Positions 44,381 through 53,055 of a stretch of DNA of 64,000 nucleotides are shown here, one piece after another; positions within the stretch are counted from its first letter, which is position 1, and every line of letters starts with the position of its first letter. A program made the position numbers and the translations under genes. Below the pieces are notes generated by a model, which saw only the letters and a list, made by a program, of their open reading frames with translations, was not told the origin of the DNA and searched no databases. Source of the stretch: Gordonia terrae (GTDB lineage: Bacteria > Actinomycetota > Actinomycetes > Mycobacteriales > Mycobacteriaceae). The DNA lies in assembly GCF_001698225.1 (NCBI RefSeq), contig NZ_CP016594.1, positions 1,364,001-1,428,000 on the forward strand, written 5' to 3'.

Positions 44381-45069
44381 CAGAATCCCTCGACCTCCCG
44401 CACCGGGGTCATATACGACGACCGGTACCACCACTTGCATTCGGGGAGATCGCGTCGCCACCGTGCCGGCGCCCCGGCGTACAGCCCGGCGTCGCCGACG
44501 GCGGATTCGGTAGACGCGGTCACCACCGATCCGGCGGCGACGAGCGAATAGGGAGGGATCACAGCGTTTTTCAAGATGAGGCACGCGGTCGCGGTCAGAC
44601 TCCGCTCGCCGATGGTGATGGTGCCGATGGTGGTCCGGTCCTCGACGATGTCGATCTCGTGGGATTGCAGGAGACTCCGCGTCCCGCCCACTGCGCTGTA
44701 GGGCTCCATCTCGATCCGGCCCGAGCAGTCGAAGTAGTGGCGGTTCGTGACGGCGGCCTGCTCGGCCATCGACAGCACGCCGGCGCGCTCGCTGAATCTC
44801 TGGTACGACGGTGCGGCCGTGAACTGGTTCAACCGGCCGATGAAGTTGTCCTTCTCGAGTTCGACTCGCGCCATCTGCCGAAAGATGTTGAACGGAGCGA
44901 TCACTCCGCGGTCTCCGATCCGGAACGGTCCGCACCCGAGCACGAGGTTCGGTCCGAGGCTGACGCCGTGACCGATGGTGTTGCCGAGGATGCGCAGCAT
45001 CGCGTTCTTTGCCGTGGACGCGGGGAGCAGCCAGACGATCAGGCTGAGCCACTTGTTGGGTCGCTTCAT
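44380..45069 (-). CDS. left-handed beta-helix (hexapeptide repeat) acyltransferase-like protein
   Basis: This 229-residue protein has imperfect hexapeptide repeats in its second half (RTTIGTITIGERSLTATACLI ... IPPYSLVAAGSVV) and a last-coil YAGAPARW motif typical of sugar O-acetyltransferases. The N-terminus has a hydrophobic segment (WLSLIVWLLPASTA) and NTIGHGVSLGPNLVLGCGPFRIGD. Unlike classical enzymes, the usual catalytic His position is not evident to me, although HEIDIVED is a candidate. It overlaps the Wzz-like gene upstream by 4 nt and the lipoprotein gene downstream by 1 nt. Confidence 0.72.
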   Translation of the reverse strand: MKRPNKWLSLIVWLLPASTAKNAMLRILGNTIGHGVSLGPNLVLGCGPFRIGDRGVIAPFNIFRQMARVELEKDNFIGRLNQFTAAPSYQRFSERAGVLSMAEQAAVTNRHYFDCSGRIEMEPYSAVGGTRSLLQSHEIDIVEDRTTIGTITIGERSLTATACLILKNAVIPPYSLVAAGSVVTASTESAVGDAGLYAGAPARWRRDLPECKWWYRSSYMTPVREVEGF

Positions 45070-45722
45070 GGTGTCCTCCAGACAACTGCGGTCGGTGTGG
45101 GTTGGGGGAGTGGTTGTCGGGCCGGGCGACGCGCGAACATCGCGGCGAGAACCAGTGCGGTCAGTCCCGCCAGGGTCGCCAGCAGTGCGGTGCGCACCGG
45201 CGCATCGGGGAATGTCCGATCGGCGTCCACCGGTCCGAGGACGAGTGATTCGATCGGTGCCGGTGACTCGAGTTCGGCGAGGGCCGCGGTGAATTCGCGC
45301 CCGACGCCCAACGCTGCTGCTTCGACGATGCGCGCGTCGTCGCCTCGGACGGTGAAGTCCATGATCGTCGTCTCGGGCGGAGCGGTGATCGACACCGCGC
45401 GCCGGAGTTCGGCGGGACTCATCGCGATGTGGTGGGTGTCGATCACGCGACGGAGGAAGTTCTCGCTGGTGACCAGCGACGAGTAGGACTCGATACTTCG
45501 CGTCAGCAGCATGGTGGGTGCGGGGTCGAAGTCCTGCGGTAACTGCATCGCATCGCGTTCATAGGTGAGGACGACGCGCGATGTCGCCTGGACCGTCGTG
45601 TGCTGTGTCGAGAAGGTGGTCACCGCCATCGCGAGGATCAGCCCGAGACATGCGGTGACCCCCAACGCGGTCGCCGCACGGATGACCCGTGGGCGGTTGT
45701 GAATGACGCGCGGCCGGTTCAT
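45066..45722 (-). CDS. second Wzz-like chain-length protein
   Basis: This 218-residue protein has an N-terminal membrane segment (about 16-38, AATALGVTACLGLILAMAVTTFS), an outer domain of about 130 residues and a second segment near 180-198 (TALLATLAGLTALVLAAMFA), with a short Arg/Pro tail. RSIESYSSLVTSENFLRRVIDTHHIAMSPAELRRAVSITAPPETTIMDFTV is the chain-length-determinant pattern. It has no kinase domain. With the protein encoded at 41368-42360, the operon carries two Wzz-like proteins. It is coupled to the Wzx-SGNH gene by an ATGA overlap. Confidence 0.78.
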   Translation of the reverse strand: MNRPRVIHNRPRVIRAATALGVTACLGLILAMAVTTFSTQHTTVQATSRVVLTYERDAMQLPQDFDPAPTMLLTRSIESYSSLVTSENFLRRVIDTHHIAMSPAELRRAVSITAPPETTIMDFTVRGDDARIVEAAALGVGREFTAALAELESPAPIESLVLGPVDADRTFPDAPVRTALLATLAGLTALVLAAMFARRPARQPLPQPTPTAVVWRTP

Positions 45723-47734
45723 TCGCAGCTCCCCTTGCGCGCCAGACTTTCCAGGACCGGTGTCATGTGGTCGGCGATGATGGCATGCCCCTCGTCGGTC
45801 GGGTGACGCAGATCGGCACCCACGATCGAATGGTCGCGGGGGGCGGCGTACCAGCCGCTTCTGATCGGATCGACGAAGGAGGCCCCGTGCCGCTTGGCGG
45901 CGCCGGCGAGCAACCTGTTGGCGCGCAAATACTCTGGCGCAACCGGGGCGTCGTGAATCCAGGAGAGCCCGACGATGACGACCGGCAGTTCGGGCCGGGC
46001 CTTGCGCACTGAGCGGATGGTGTCGTCGACCGCGTCACGGTACTGCTTCGACGGATGGGAGAGGTCGTTGCCACTGCCCACGAGCACGATCGCCGAGACA
46101 TCGGGAGTGAGCAGTCGCTGCGCCTCCGAGGCGAACGTGGTGTGCCGGATTCCGGTGGTGAGGTAACCGGCGCCACCCCGGCCGGACACCCGTAGCAGCA
46201 CCGGGCACGTGTTGAGGCGGGTCGCTGAGAGACGGCCCTGTGCGATGCGGGTCCAGTTCGAGCTGCCTTTGCCGCCGTACGTTGTTCCCTCGGTGAAGCT
46301 GTCACCGACGACGAGGATTCTGACGGCCGTGCCGTCTGCCGAGGTGCCGGTCGCCGACCGCGAGGTCGACGCGGCAGAGCTGACCTCGGCTCCGGCGTTG
46401 TGCGTCTCGGAACCGGGTTCGCGCGCGCCGGCGAAAGCCACCCCGCCGGTAAGGGCGAGAACCACGACGGCGGACGTCAGAAGTGCTTTCTCCCAGTGAG
46501 TTCGGATGAGTCGGGTCATTCTCCCACCTTCGTGGACGTCGGAGAGCAGGGCGGCGAGTACGAGTAGTTGACCGGCGACGGGTGCGAGCCAGAGGGCGTC
46601 GAGGTGGTCGAGTGCGCCGGCGAGGAGCAGGAGGGCCAGCGTCACCGCGCCGCCCAGGATGATCGCTGTGGTCACCGTGCCGGGACGGCCCGCGGCGATG
46701 TGCTTCGAGCTGATCGCCTGCGAGAGCGACGAGATGCCGGCCGCGATGATCATGCCGATCAAGAGGGTCTGGGCCGGTTCGTATTTGGTGCCGACGATCT
46801 GCACGATGACCCAGGCGACGGGCCACGCCGCGATGACGACGACGACGCAGTAGGCGATGACGATGTTTCGGTAGCGTCGGTAGATCCGGTCGAAAGCCGA
46901 CGCGTCGTCGACGGTGCGGGCGAGTTCGGGGACCGCAACCGTCGACAGCGCGGCAGAGAGCAGTGTCAACGGCCCGGTGACGCGCGTGGCCATCGCGAAG
47001 TAGCCGACGGTCAGGGGCGGCGCGACCACGGCGAGGGCGGAGACCTGCAGCTGCGCCAACGTTCCCGACATCGCGAGCGCCCAGTAGCGGGCGGTCTCTG
47101 CGTCTGGCGCGTGGAGTGCACCGGCGGCGGTCCGAAGCCCCCGGACTCCGACGGAGACCGCGGGGACCATCAGCGCGGTCACGGCCGTACACGCGAAGAC
47201 CAGCGCGAGTGCGGAGGCGTCGAGACTGCGGCCGGACACTGCCAACCCACCCCACACCAGGAGGGGTGCGGCGCGCTGCACGACGACGAGGCAGCTGGCG
47301 GCGGTGTGCGCGTGGGTGCCGGCCAGGAAGTTCTGCGCGAAGTTCTGCGCGGTGTCGGAGTAGGCGAACAGCGCGCCCGCCACGACGATGAGCGGAAACC
47401 CGCACGAGACGAGTCCGGCAACGGCGACGACGAAGACGGCGGACACGGCGATGGTGTGCGCGACGTACAGGCCTGCGGCGGTGTGGTTGTCTCCCGACGC
47501 GCTGACGCGCATCACCCGGATGGGTGCCCCGAAGCCCGCGGCGAGGCCGGCCACCACGCCGAGCGTGTACGCGAGGACGAACTGGCCGAAGGCGTCGACC
47601 GGGAGGGCTCTGGCCAGGAGCAACAGGAAGACACCGAGCATCGCGGAACTGGCCACCCGGGCCAGAATTCGCACGGAGGCATCGGTGCGCAGCCGGTTGC
47701 CTGCGCCTGCGCTCTGGTCAACTGCGGAAGACAC
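45719..47734 (-). CDS. Wzx flippase fused to an SGNH/GDSL esterase domain
   Basis: This 671-residue protein joins two functions in one frame. Residues about 20-400 form a MOP-type flippase with twelve or so membrane segments. One more helix (about 418-436) leads to a Ser/Thr/Ala linker. Residues 472-671 are an SGNH hydrolase: block I VVGDSF (Ser479), block II GRGGAGY (518-524), block III GSGND (553-557) and block V DLRHPTDEGH (Asp647, His650). The extra helix would put the hydrolase outside the membrane, where it could deacylate or transacylate polymer units. The gene overlaps neighbours by 4 and 17 nt. Confidence 0.88.
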   Translation of the reverse strand: MSSAVDQSAGAGNRLRTDASVRILARVASSAMLGVFLLLLARALPVDAFGQFVLAYTLGVVAGLAAGFGAPIRVMRVSASGDNHTAAGLYVAHTIAVSAVFVVAVAGLVSCGFPLIVVAGALFAYSDTAQNFAQNFLAGTHAHTAASCLVVVQRAAPLLVWGGLAVSGRSLDASALALVFACTAVTALMVPAVSVGVRGLRTAAGALHAPDAETARYWALAMSGTLAQLQVSALAVVAPPLTVGYFAMATRVTGPLTLLSAALSTVAVPELARTVDDASAFDRIYRRYRNIVIAYCVVVVIAAWPVAWVIVQIVGTKYEPAQTLLIGMIIAAGISSLSQAISSKHIAAGRPGTVTTAIILGGAVTLALLLLAGALDHLDALWLAPVAGQLLVLAALLSDVHEGGRMTRLIRTHWEKALLTSAVVVLALTGGVAFAGAREPGSETHNAGAEVSSAASTSRSATGTSADGTAVRILVVGDSFTEGTTYGGKGSSNWTRIAQGRLSATRLNTCPVLLRVSGRGGAGYLTTGIRHTTFASEAQRLLTPDVSAIVLVGSGNDLSHPSKQYRDAVDDTIRSVRKARPELPVVIVGLSWIHDAPVAPEYLRANRLLAGAAKRHGASFVDPIRSGWYAAPRDHSIVGADLRHPTDEGHAIIADHMTPVLESLARKGSCE

Positions 47735-48566
47735 CGCGCACCCTTCGATAGCCGGGAGTCAGCCGGATGCGGAACACCAGAAACGAGACGAGCTGTTCGA
47801 GGGTGCCGACCAGACCCAGCACGCGGTCCGTGGGGGACGTTGCATAGCGCAACCGGAGACGGAACGACTCGACGAGGAACGTCTGCCACAGGTTGGCCGA
47901 CTTCGAGGCATCGTGAAAACGCAACGCGCCGATCGGAACCGGGATTGCCTGCTGTACCGGTGCGGTCTCGGCGATGCGGAACTGCAACGAGTAGTCCATC
48001 GTGCAATGCAGATCCTTGTCGAACCCGCCGAGCGAGGTCAGGTAATCCCGACGGATGAGAACCGAGCCGGAGAACGATGCGCAGGTGGATCGTCGCAACA
48101 GGGTTCGTGTCTCGATGGGCTTGCCGCGGTAGGTCCCGACCACCTCGCCACCGGCGCGCAGCAGTTGGTGATCTCCGGTCAGCACCGCTGCGCCGGGCGA
48201 ATCGCGAAGCGCGGCACGAACAGCGTTCAGTGCGCCCTCGACGAGGATGTCGTCGGCATTGAGCCAGAGAACCCAGTGGCCGGCGGACCGGGCCAGTGCC
48301 CGGTTGAGCGCATCCGACTGGCCGTCGTCTGCCTCGATCACGGCTTTCACCCGCGAATCCGATTCGGCGAGAGCGGCGATGAGGATCTGGGTTCCGTCGG
48401 TCGACCCGGCGTCCTGGATGAGGATTTCGTCGTGCGGGCTCATCTGGCCGAGTGCCGAACGGATCGCCGGTTCGAAGTGAGCACCCGGGTTGAAGGAAGG
48501 GACGAGGATGGAGACGCTGACCGTCCCCACGCTGTTCGTCGGGTCGGCGAGATCAGCGGGCCGCAT
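47718..48566 (-). CDS. family 2 glycosyltransferase
   Basis: This 282-residue enzyme has the GT2 start VSVSILVPSFNPGAHFEPAIRSAL, then EILIQDAGSTDGTQILIAAL, the metal motif WVLWLNADDILVEGAL and the later FDKDLHCTMDYSLQFRIAE, whose MDY-x-L replaces the usual E/D-D. ATG 48566 has GGAGGAG 7 nt upstream, inside the preceding gene, so the genes overlap by 14 nt. Downstream it overlaps the flippase-esterase gene by 17 nt. It adds one sugar to the cluster 2 unit. Confidence 0.9.
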   Translation of the reverse strand: MRPADLADPTNSVGTVSVSILVPSFNPGAHFEPAIRSALGQMSPHDEILIQDAGSTDGTQILIAALAESDSRVKAVIEADDGQSDALNRALARSAGHWVLWLNADDILVEGALNAVRAALRDSPGAAVLTGDHQLLRAGGEVVGTYRGKPIETRTLLRRSTCASFSGSVLIRRDYLTSLGGFDKDLHCTMDYSLQFRIAETAPVQQAIPVPIGALRFHDASKSANLWQTFLVESFRLRLRYATSPTDRVLGLVGTLEQLVSFLVFRIRLTPGYRRVRGVFRS

Positions 48567-49686
48567 CGTAGCGCTCCTCCAGTTGTCGAGCGATCGACGA
48601 GATGCCCCAGTGCTTTTCGACAGCGATTCGTCCCCGCAGTCCTTGCGCGCGGGCCCGCGCCGGGTCGGTGAGGAGTCCGGTCAGAGCCGCCGACAGGGCG
48701 CCGATCGAGTCGTCGACGACGAGACCGGCGTCGGCGCCGGCAACCAGACCGGCGAATCCGCAGGTGTCGGTGACCACCACCGGCAGACCGGCGGCCATCG
48801 CCTCGAGAACCGACATCGGCAGCGGTTCATGAACCGACGGGAGCACGTAGATGGTCGCCTGTGCGAGACGCTCCGCCACCAAGCGTGCCGGAATCGGTGC
48901 CCCCCGACGGATGCGGTCGGCGACCTCGGGGTCGTGGGACGCGCGGAAGGTGCGAAGCACGTCGTCGACAACCGGCCCATCGCCCTCGTCGGGTCCGATG
49001 ATCGTAAAACGGGCTGGGATCAGCGGCGCGAGTTCGGTTGCGACGCGGGCGAAGGTCACTGCACGCTTCCGGGGATGCAACCGGGCGAGAAAGAGGACCT
49101 CGGGCAGCCCGTCGGGGCTATCGGCCGGCATGGCGTCGGGCAGTGGCACACCATTGCCCAGGTAGGAGTAGCGCGGTGAACCGCCGATCGCCGATCGGAG
49201 CTTTCGCAGCTCGACCTCGTTCAGGTAGAACGCTGTTCGGGCATCGCGCACAGCCGGGATCGTGAGCGCCCGATCGATCACCTGATAGGGCAGCGACGGC
49301 CGGGGGTTGATCATCCCGTGTGTCTGCACGTGTGTCGGGACGTTGCCCCATGACAGCAGGCGAGCGGCGGGGAGGGTCACGAAGTCCCGACCGAGGTGGA
49401 CGTGGGCGACGTCGAAATCGTCGGCGTGCGCCCGAATCCAGCACAGCATCGACGGCGCGATGATGCGTGAGAAGCTTCGCCCGCGGCCGACGGTTCGCGT
49501 CGGAAACGTGAGGACACGGACACCGGGCAGGTCAGGGGCGGCCGCCGGCCCGTCGTACGAGCCGGCGATGAGCGTGACCGCGTGACCCAGTTCGGCGAGC
49601 GCGCGACTCTGGTTGATCGCAACGGTTGCGGGTCCGCCGAACTCGCCTGCGGGCGACAGGAGTGTGAGTACCTGCAGGATCCTCAT
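48553..49686 (-). CDS. family 4 glycosyltransferase
   Basis: This 377-residue GT-B enzyme begins MRILQVLTLLSPAGEFGGPATVAI, with the acceptor-side Gly loop. HVHLGRDFVTL and VPTHVQTHGMI follow. The donor half has VLFLARLHPRKRAVTFARVA, FTIIGPDEG and the EX7E motif VHEPLPMSVLEAMAAGLPVVVTD. It overlaps both neighbours (14 nt and 4 nt). The donor sugar is unknown; GDP-fucose made by the nearby gmd and fcl products is one candidate. Confidence 0.92.
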   Translation of the reverse strand: MRILQVLTLLSPAGEFGGPATVAINQSRALAELGHAVTLIAGSYDGPAAAPDLPGVRVLTFPTRTVGRGRSFSRIIAPSMLCWIRAHADDFDVAHVHLGRDFVTLPAARLLSWGNVPTHVQTHGMINPRPSLPYQVIDRALTIPAVRDARTAFYLNEVELRKLRSAIGGSPRYSYLGNGVPLPDAMPADSPDGLPEVLFLARLHPRKRAVTFARVATELAPLIPARFTIIGPDEGDGPVVDDVLRTFRASHDPEVADRIRRGAPIPARLVAERLAQATIYVLPSVHEPLPMSVLEAMAAGLPVVVTDTCGFAGLVAGADAGLVVDDSIGALSAALTGLLTDPARARAQGLRGRIAVEKHWGISSIARQLEERYDAAR

Positions 49687-50261
49687 GGTCGGCCGCCCGG
49701 TGTCGAAGAACGCGACTTCGCCGAGATCGCCGGGATGACCACCGCTCCGGCGGGCACCTGCGCACCAGGCTGGAGCACAACGCCTTTCAGTACCGTCACG
49801 CCGTTGCCGAGATGGCAGCGATCGCTGATGACGACTGACTCGCTCGTGCGGGTGAAGGTGGGTGAGCGGTGGTCATGACCGCCCGAGCAGATGACCGTCC
49901 GTCGTCCGAGCGAGCAGTGGGCGCCGATGGTCACCGGTTCCGGGTTGATGATCCACACATCGCGGTCGATGCGCACGTCGTTGTCGAGGTCCAGCTTCCA
50001 TGGGAAGTGCACCCGGAAGCTCCGGTGGATGTCGCATCCGGCACCCACCCGCGCGCCGAAGGCACGCAGCAGACGGGTACGCAGCACGGCGCCGCCGACC
50101 CCGCTTCGCAACACGGCGCCGACGCCCAGCCAGGTGACCATCCACAGTCGATTGCGTCCGCGATCGGACTTGTCGACGATGTAGTCGCGCAGGCGTCGGG
50201 GTTCGAGTTCGGACAGGACCTCCGAGCGCGCGGTGGTCGTGGTCGGAGTCGTCACGGTCAT
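49683..50261 (-). CDS. WcaF/LbH-type sugar O-acetyltransferase
   Basis: This protein has 192 residues from ATG 50261. The region after residue 80 is a left-handed beta-helix: DIHRSFRVHFPWKLDLDNDVRIDRDVWIINPEPVTIGAHCSLG. SGGHDHRSPTF provides the catalytic-type His, and GNGVTVLKGVVLQPGAQVPAGAVV completes the coils. This matches WcaF-like colanic-acid acetyltransferases. The usual GxPAK ending is altered to PAISAKSRSSTPGG. It is coupled by ATGA overlaps on both sides within the ten-gene operon. Confidence 0.88.
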   Translation of the reverse strand: MTVTTPTTTTARSEVLSELEPRRLRDYIVDKSDRGRNRLWMVTWLGVGAVLRSGVGGAVLRTRLLRAFGARVGAGCDIHRSFRVHFPWKLDLDNDVRIDRDVWIINPEPVTIGAHCSLGRRTVICSGGHDHRSPTFTRTSESVVISDRCHLGNGVTVLKGVVLQPGAQVPAGAVVIPAISAKSRSSTPGGRP

Positions 50262-51547
50262 GCCCGCACCGAGGCATGGTGCGACAGCTTGCGCAGCCAC
50301 ATCTCGAATTTCTCGACGGCGGCGTCGGCACCGAGCACCTCTCGCGAATACCGTTCGCCCGCTTCGCCCATGATGCGTGCCGCGGTGCTGTCGGCGGCGA
50401 TCTGGGTGATCGCTCCGAGCAAAGCAGCCGGATCGCCCGGGGGGACGACGACCCCGGCGAGCGAGCGCCGTACCTCGGCAGCGGTGATCCCGCCATCGGA
50501 AACCGCTGCCACCACCGGTATTCCGTAGCTGAAGTAGGTGGTCAGCTTGCTCGGCAGCGACATCTCGAGGACGCCGGGCTTCTCGTTGACCACCAGGACA
50601 TCGGCGGCGGAGAGCATGAGGTGGAACTGATCGTCGGGCAGGGAGTCGACGAAGGTGACGTCCGTGCAGCCGCGCGCGCGGTCCTCGAGATGCCGGCGCT
50701 GATTGCCGTCGCCGACCAGATACAGGTGTACGTTCCGAGCTGCGTCCGACGACCCGGCGACGAGTCGTGCGGCGTCGACCAGGTTCTCCAGGCCCTGCTT
50801 CTGGCCCATGTTGCCGGCGTGCACCGCGACGATCGCGTCGGCGGACATGCCGAGTCGGTCTCGTGCGATGTCCCGGGGCGCACGAGGTTCGTGGCGCACC
50901 TGCGTCCAATTCCGGACGTGGGTCACCACCGCCGGGTCGACGCCGAGTCGGTCGACGATGATCTCGCCAAAGCGCGGATGCACGACCGCCACCTCATCGG
51001 CGGAGCAGAGGGCGAACTTCTCGAGTCTGCTCACGAGGGCGCGGCTGAGGGACCCGCCCGCGGCCGCTTCGCTGACTGCCTGGCTGTACAGGTCGTGGAC
51101 CCAGACCCCCATCGGTGACAGCGTGCGACGCCCGACCCTGCGGCGCATCATCACCAGCGCCGACGCGATGAGCGGCGGACTGGCCATGACGGTGACGGCC
51201 TCCGGTCGCAGGTGGGCGACGATGGCGCGCAGGCCGAACTCGAGCTCCATCCGCGAGCGTGACACCAGAGCAGTGCCGTCTGGGATGCTGTGCGGTACTC
51301 GCACCACGATGACGCCCTGATCGACGACCGTGGACGTGTAGTCCGACATGTTCCCGTCGAGTCGCCACTGCGGGTAGTGCGGGTAACCGGTGATGACGCG
51401 CACGCTCCACCCACGAGCGGCGAGGCGTCGGGCGATGTCGGTGACGTAGGGCGCGATCCCGGTGACCTCGGGGGCGTAGTTGATCGCGATGAAGTCGACA
51501 CACTTGCGACCCTCGGACCGATCCATCGGTTCGGCGACGCCGTTCAT
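50258..51547 (-). CDS. family 4 glycosyltransferase (WcaI-like)
   Basis: This protein has 429 residues from ATG 51547. It opens KCVDFIAINYAPEVTGIAPYVTDIARRLAARGWSVRVITGYPHYPQW, the WcaI-type colanic-acid GT4 signature. Further elements are MASPPLIASALVM, GVWVHDLYSQAV, IVAVHAGNMGQKQGLENLVDAARL, DVLVVNEKPGVLEMSLPSKLTTYFSYGIPVVAAV. It is the first gene of the ten-gene minus-strand operon and is divergent from the small LbH gene across only 29 bp. Confidence 0.92.
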   Translation of the reverse strand: MNGVAEPMDRSEGRKCVDFIAINYAPEVTGIAPYVTDIARRLAARGWSVRVITGYPHYPQWRLDGNMSDYTSTVVDQGVIVVRVPHSIPDGTALVSRSRMELEFGLRAIVAHLRPEAVTVMASPPLIASALVMMRRRVGRRTLSPMGVWVHDLYSQAVSEAAAGGSLSRALVSRLEKFALCSADEVAVVHPRFGEIIVDRLGVDPAVVTHVRNWTQVRHEPRAPRDIARDRLGMSADAIVAVHAGNMGQKQGLENLVDAARLVAGSSDAARNVHLYLVGDGNQRRHLEDRARGCTDVTFVDSLPDDQFHLMLSAADVLVVNEKPGVLEMSLPSKLTTYFSYGIPVVAAVSDGGITAAEVRRSLAGVVVPPGDPAALLGAITQIAADSTAARIMGEAGERYSREVLGADAAVEKFEMWLRKLSHHASVRA

Positions 51548-51576
51548 CGGGCCCGATCCACCTCGGGTTCGATACG

Positions 51577-52068
51577 ATGGCGGTCGTGTTAGCTCAGTTG
51601 TCATCGCTGGCTTGGCCTTTCGTGATGCGTGCGATCGGGTTGGTGTTCGTGCCCAATTCCGTTCGCCTGGCGGTGCTCCGGGTGTTCGGTGCGGAGATCG
51701 GCCGCGGGGTGTTGATGCGACCACGTGTGCGGGTCACCAGTCCGGCGCGACTCGTGATCGGCGCGGACTCGTGGATCGGCGAGGCGGTGACTCTCGACAG
51801 CGCCGGTTCGATCCGGATCGGCGCGAACGTCGTGGTGTCGCAAGCCGCCGCGCTGCGGTGTCCGGCTGATACACGCGGTGAGCTGGTCGTGGCGGACGGC
51901 GCGTGGATTGCGTTGCGCGCGCGCGTGATAGGTCCGGTGACCATCGGACGACGCGCGGTGGTGGGTGCCGCCGCGGTGGTCTCCCGCGACGTCGCGCCCG
52001 GGACGGTGGTCGTGGCATCGGTCATCACCGACGACTCAGATCCGGACATCGCCGGCCCCGACCTCTGA
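51577..52068 (+). CDS. small LbH-fold acetyltransferase-like protein
   Basis: This 163-residue protein has an N-terminal hydrophobic segment (LAWPFVMRAIGLVFVPNSVRLAVLRVFG) and then hexapeptide coils (IGRGVLMRPRVRVTSPARLVIGADSWIGE ... VIGPVTIGRRAVVGAAAVVSRDV). It resembles WcaF/WcaB-type proteins, but the catalytic His is not evident. TACGAT (51573-51578) may be a -10 box giving a leaderless message from the GTG at 51586, so the true start could be three codons later. Its 3' end overlaps the convergent fcl gene by 33 nt. Confidence 0.7.
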   Translation: MAVVLAQLSSLAWPFVMRAIGLVFVPNSVRLAVLRVFGAEIGRGVLMRPRVRVTSPARLVIGADSWIGEAVTLDSAGSIRIGANVVVSQAAALRCPADTRGELVVADGAWIALRARVIGPVTIGRRAVVGAAAVVSRDVAPGTVVVASVITDDSDPDIAGPDL

Positions 52069-53055
52069 GCAGGGGTCCATATCGGGGTGGTGAGCTGCGC
52101 GGTACCACTCGACGACGTCGGCGACACCCTGCTCGAGACTGATCGTCGGCCGCCATCCCAGGCTGTGAATGGTGCTGATGTCGAGCAGCTTTCGTGGCGT
52201 TCCGTCGGGTTTGGTGGTGTCCCAGTCGACAACACCGCCGTAACCGACGGCGTCGGCCACGATCGCGGCGATCTCGGCGATCGAATGGTCCATGCCGGTA
52301 CCGATGTTGACCTGGCGCGGATCGTCGTGATTCTCGAGCAGGCACAGGCAGGCCTCGGCCATGTCGTCGGCGTGTAGGAGCTCGCGACGCGGTGTCCCGC
52401 TTCCCCAGTTGGTGACGCTCGGCGTGGCCCCCCGGCGCGCCGACTCGTAGCGTCGGATCATCGCTGGGAGCAAATGGCTCGTCTCGCCGGAGAAGTTGTC
52501 GTTCGGCCCGTACAGGTTGGTGGGCATCGCGGAGATCCAGGGCAGCCCGTACTGGCGTCGCGTCGCCTGCACCTGCATGATGCCCGCGATCTTGGCTACC
52601 GCGTACGCGTCGTTGGTCGGTTCCAGGGCGCCGGTGAGCAATGCGTCCTCGCGGATCGGCTGCGGGGCGAACTTGGGGTAGATGCACGACGACCCCAGGA
52701 ACAGCACGCGCTCGACGCCATATGCGGCCGCCGCGTCGAGGACGTTGACCTGGATGCGCAGGTTCTCGGAGAGGAAGTCGACAGGCCAGGCGTTGTTGGC
52801 GGCGATTCCGCCGACCCGGGCGGCCGCGAGGATCACCACGTCGGGTGTGTTGTGCGCGAAGAACTCGAAGACGCTGTGCCGGTCGCGGAGGTCGAGTTCA
52901 CGGCTGGTGCGCCCGATGATGTCGGAGATTCCCCGCCGCCGCAGCGCCCGCACCAGAGCCGAACCGGCGAGGCCGCGGTGGCCCGCGATGTAGAAGGTGG
53001 CCGACGGATCGAGCGGCCCGGGCTCCCAGCCGCGTCGTCGCACAGACCGCGTCAT
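52036..53055 (-). CDS. fcl: GDP-L-fucose synthase
   Basis: This 339-residue epimerase/reductase converts GDP-4-keto-6-deoxymannose to GDP-L-fucose with NADPH. The nucleotide site is [33 protein letters not shown], the catalytic [17 protein letters not shown] and Y-x3-K in [10 protein letters not shown] are diagnostic, as are [11 protein letters not shown] and [16 protein letters not shown]. It overlaps gmd by 4 nt (ATGA), so the two are translated together. Its C-terminus overlaps the convergent LbH gene. Confidence 0.95.
   Translation of the reverse strand: MTRSVRRRGWEPGPLDPSATFYIAGHRGLAGSALVRALRRRGISDIIGRTSRELDLRDRHSVFEFFAHNTPDVVILAAARVGGIAANNAWPVDFLSENLRIQVNVLDAAAAYGVERVLFLGSSCIYPKFAPQPIREDALLTGALEPTNDAYAVAKIAGIMQVQATRRQYGLPWISAMPTNLYGPNDNFSGETSHLLPAMIRRYESARRGATPSVTNWGSGTPRRELLHADDMAEACLCLLENHDDPRQVNIGTGMDHSIAEIAAIVADAVGYGGVVDWDTTKPDGTPRKLLDISTIHSLGWRPTISLEQGVADVVEWYRAAHHPDMDPCSEVGAGDVRI

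Noticed and set aside
46568..48058. 496-codon plus-strand frame opposite the flippase part of the fusion gene
   Set aside because: It is mirror coding of the well-supported minus-strand flippase and GT2, and it is Gly/Asp/Arg-rich without domains.
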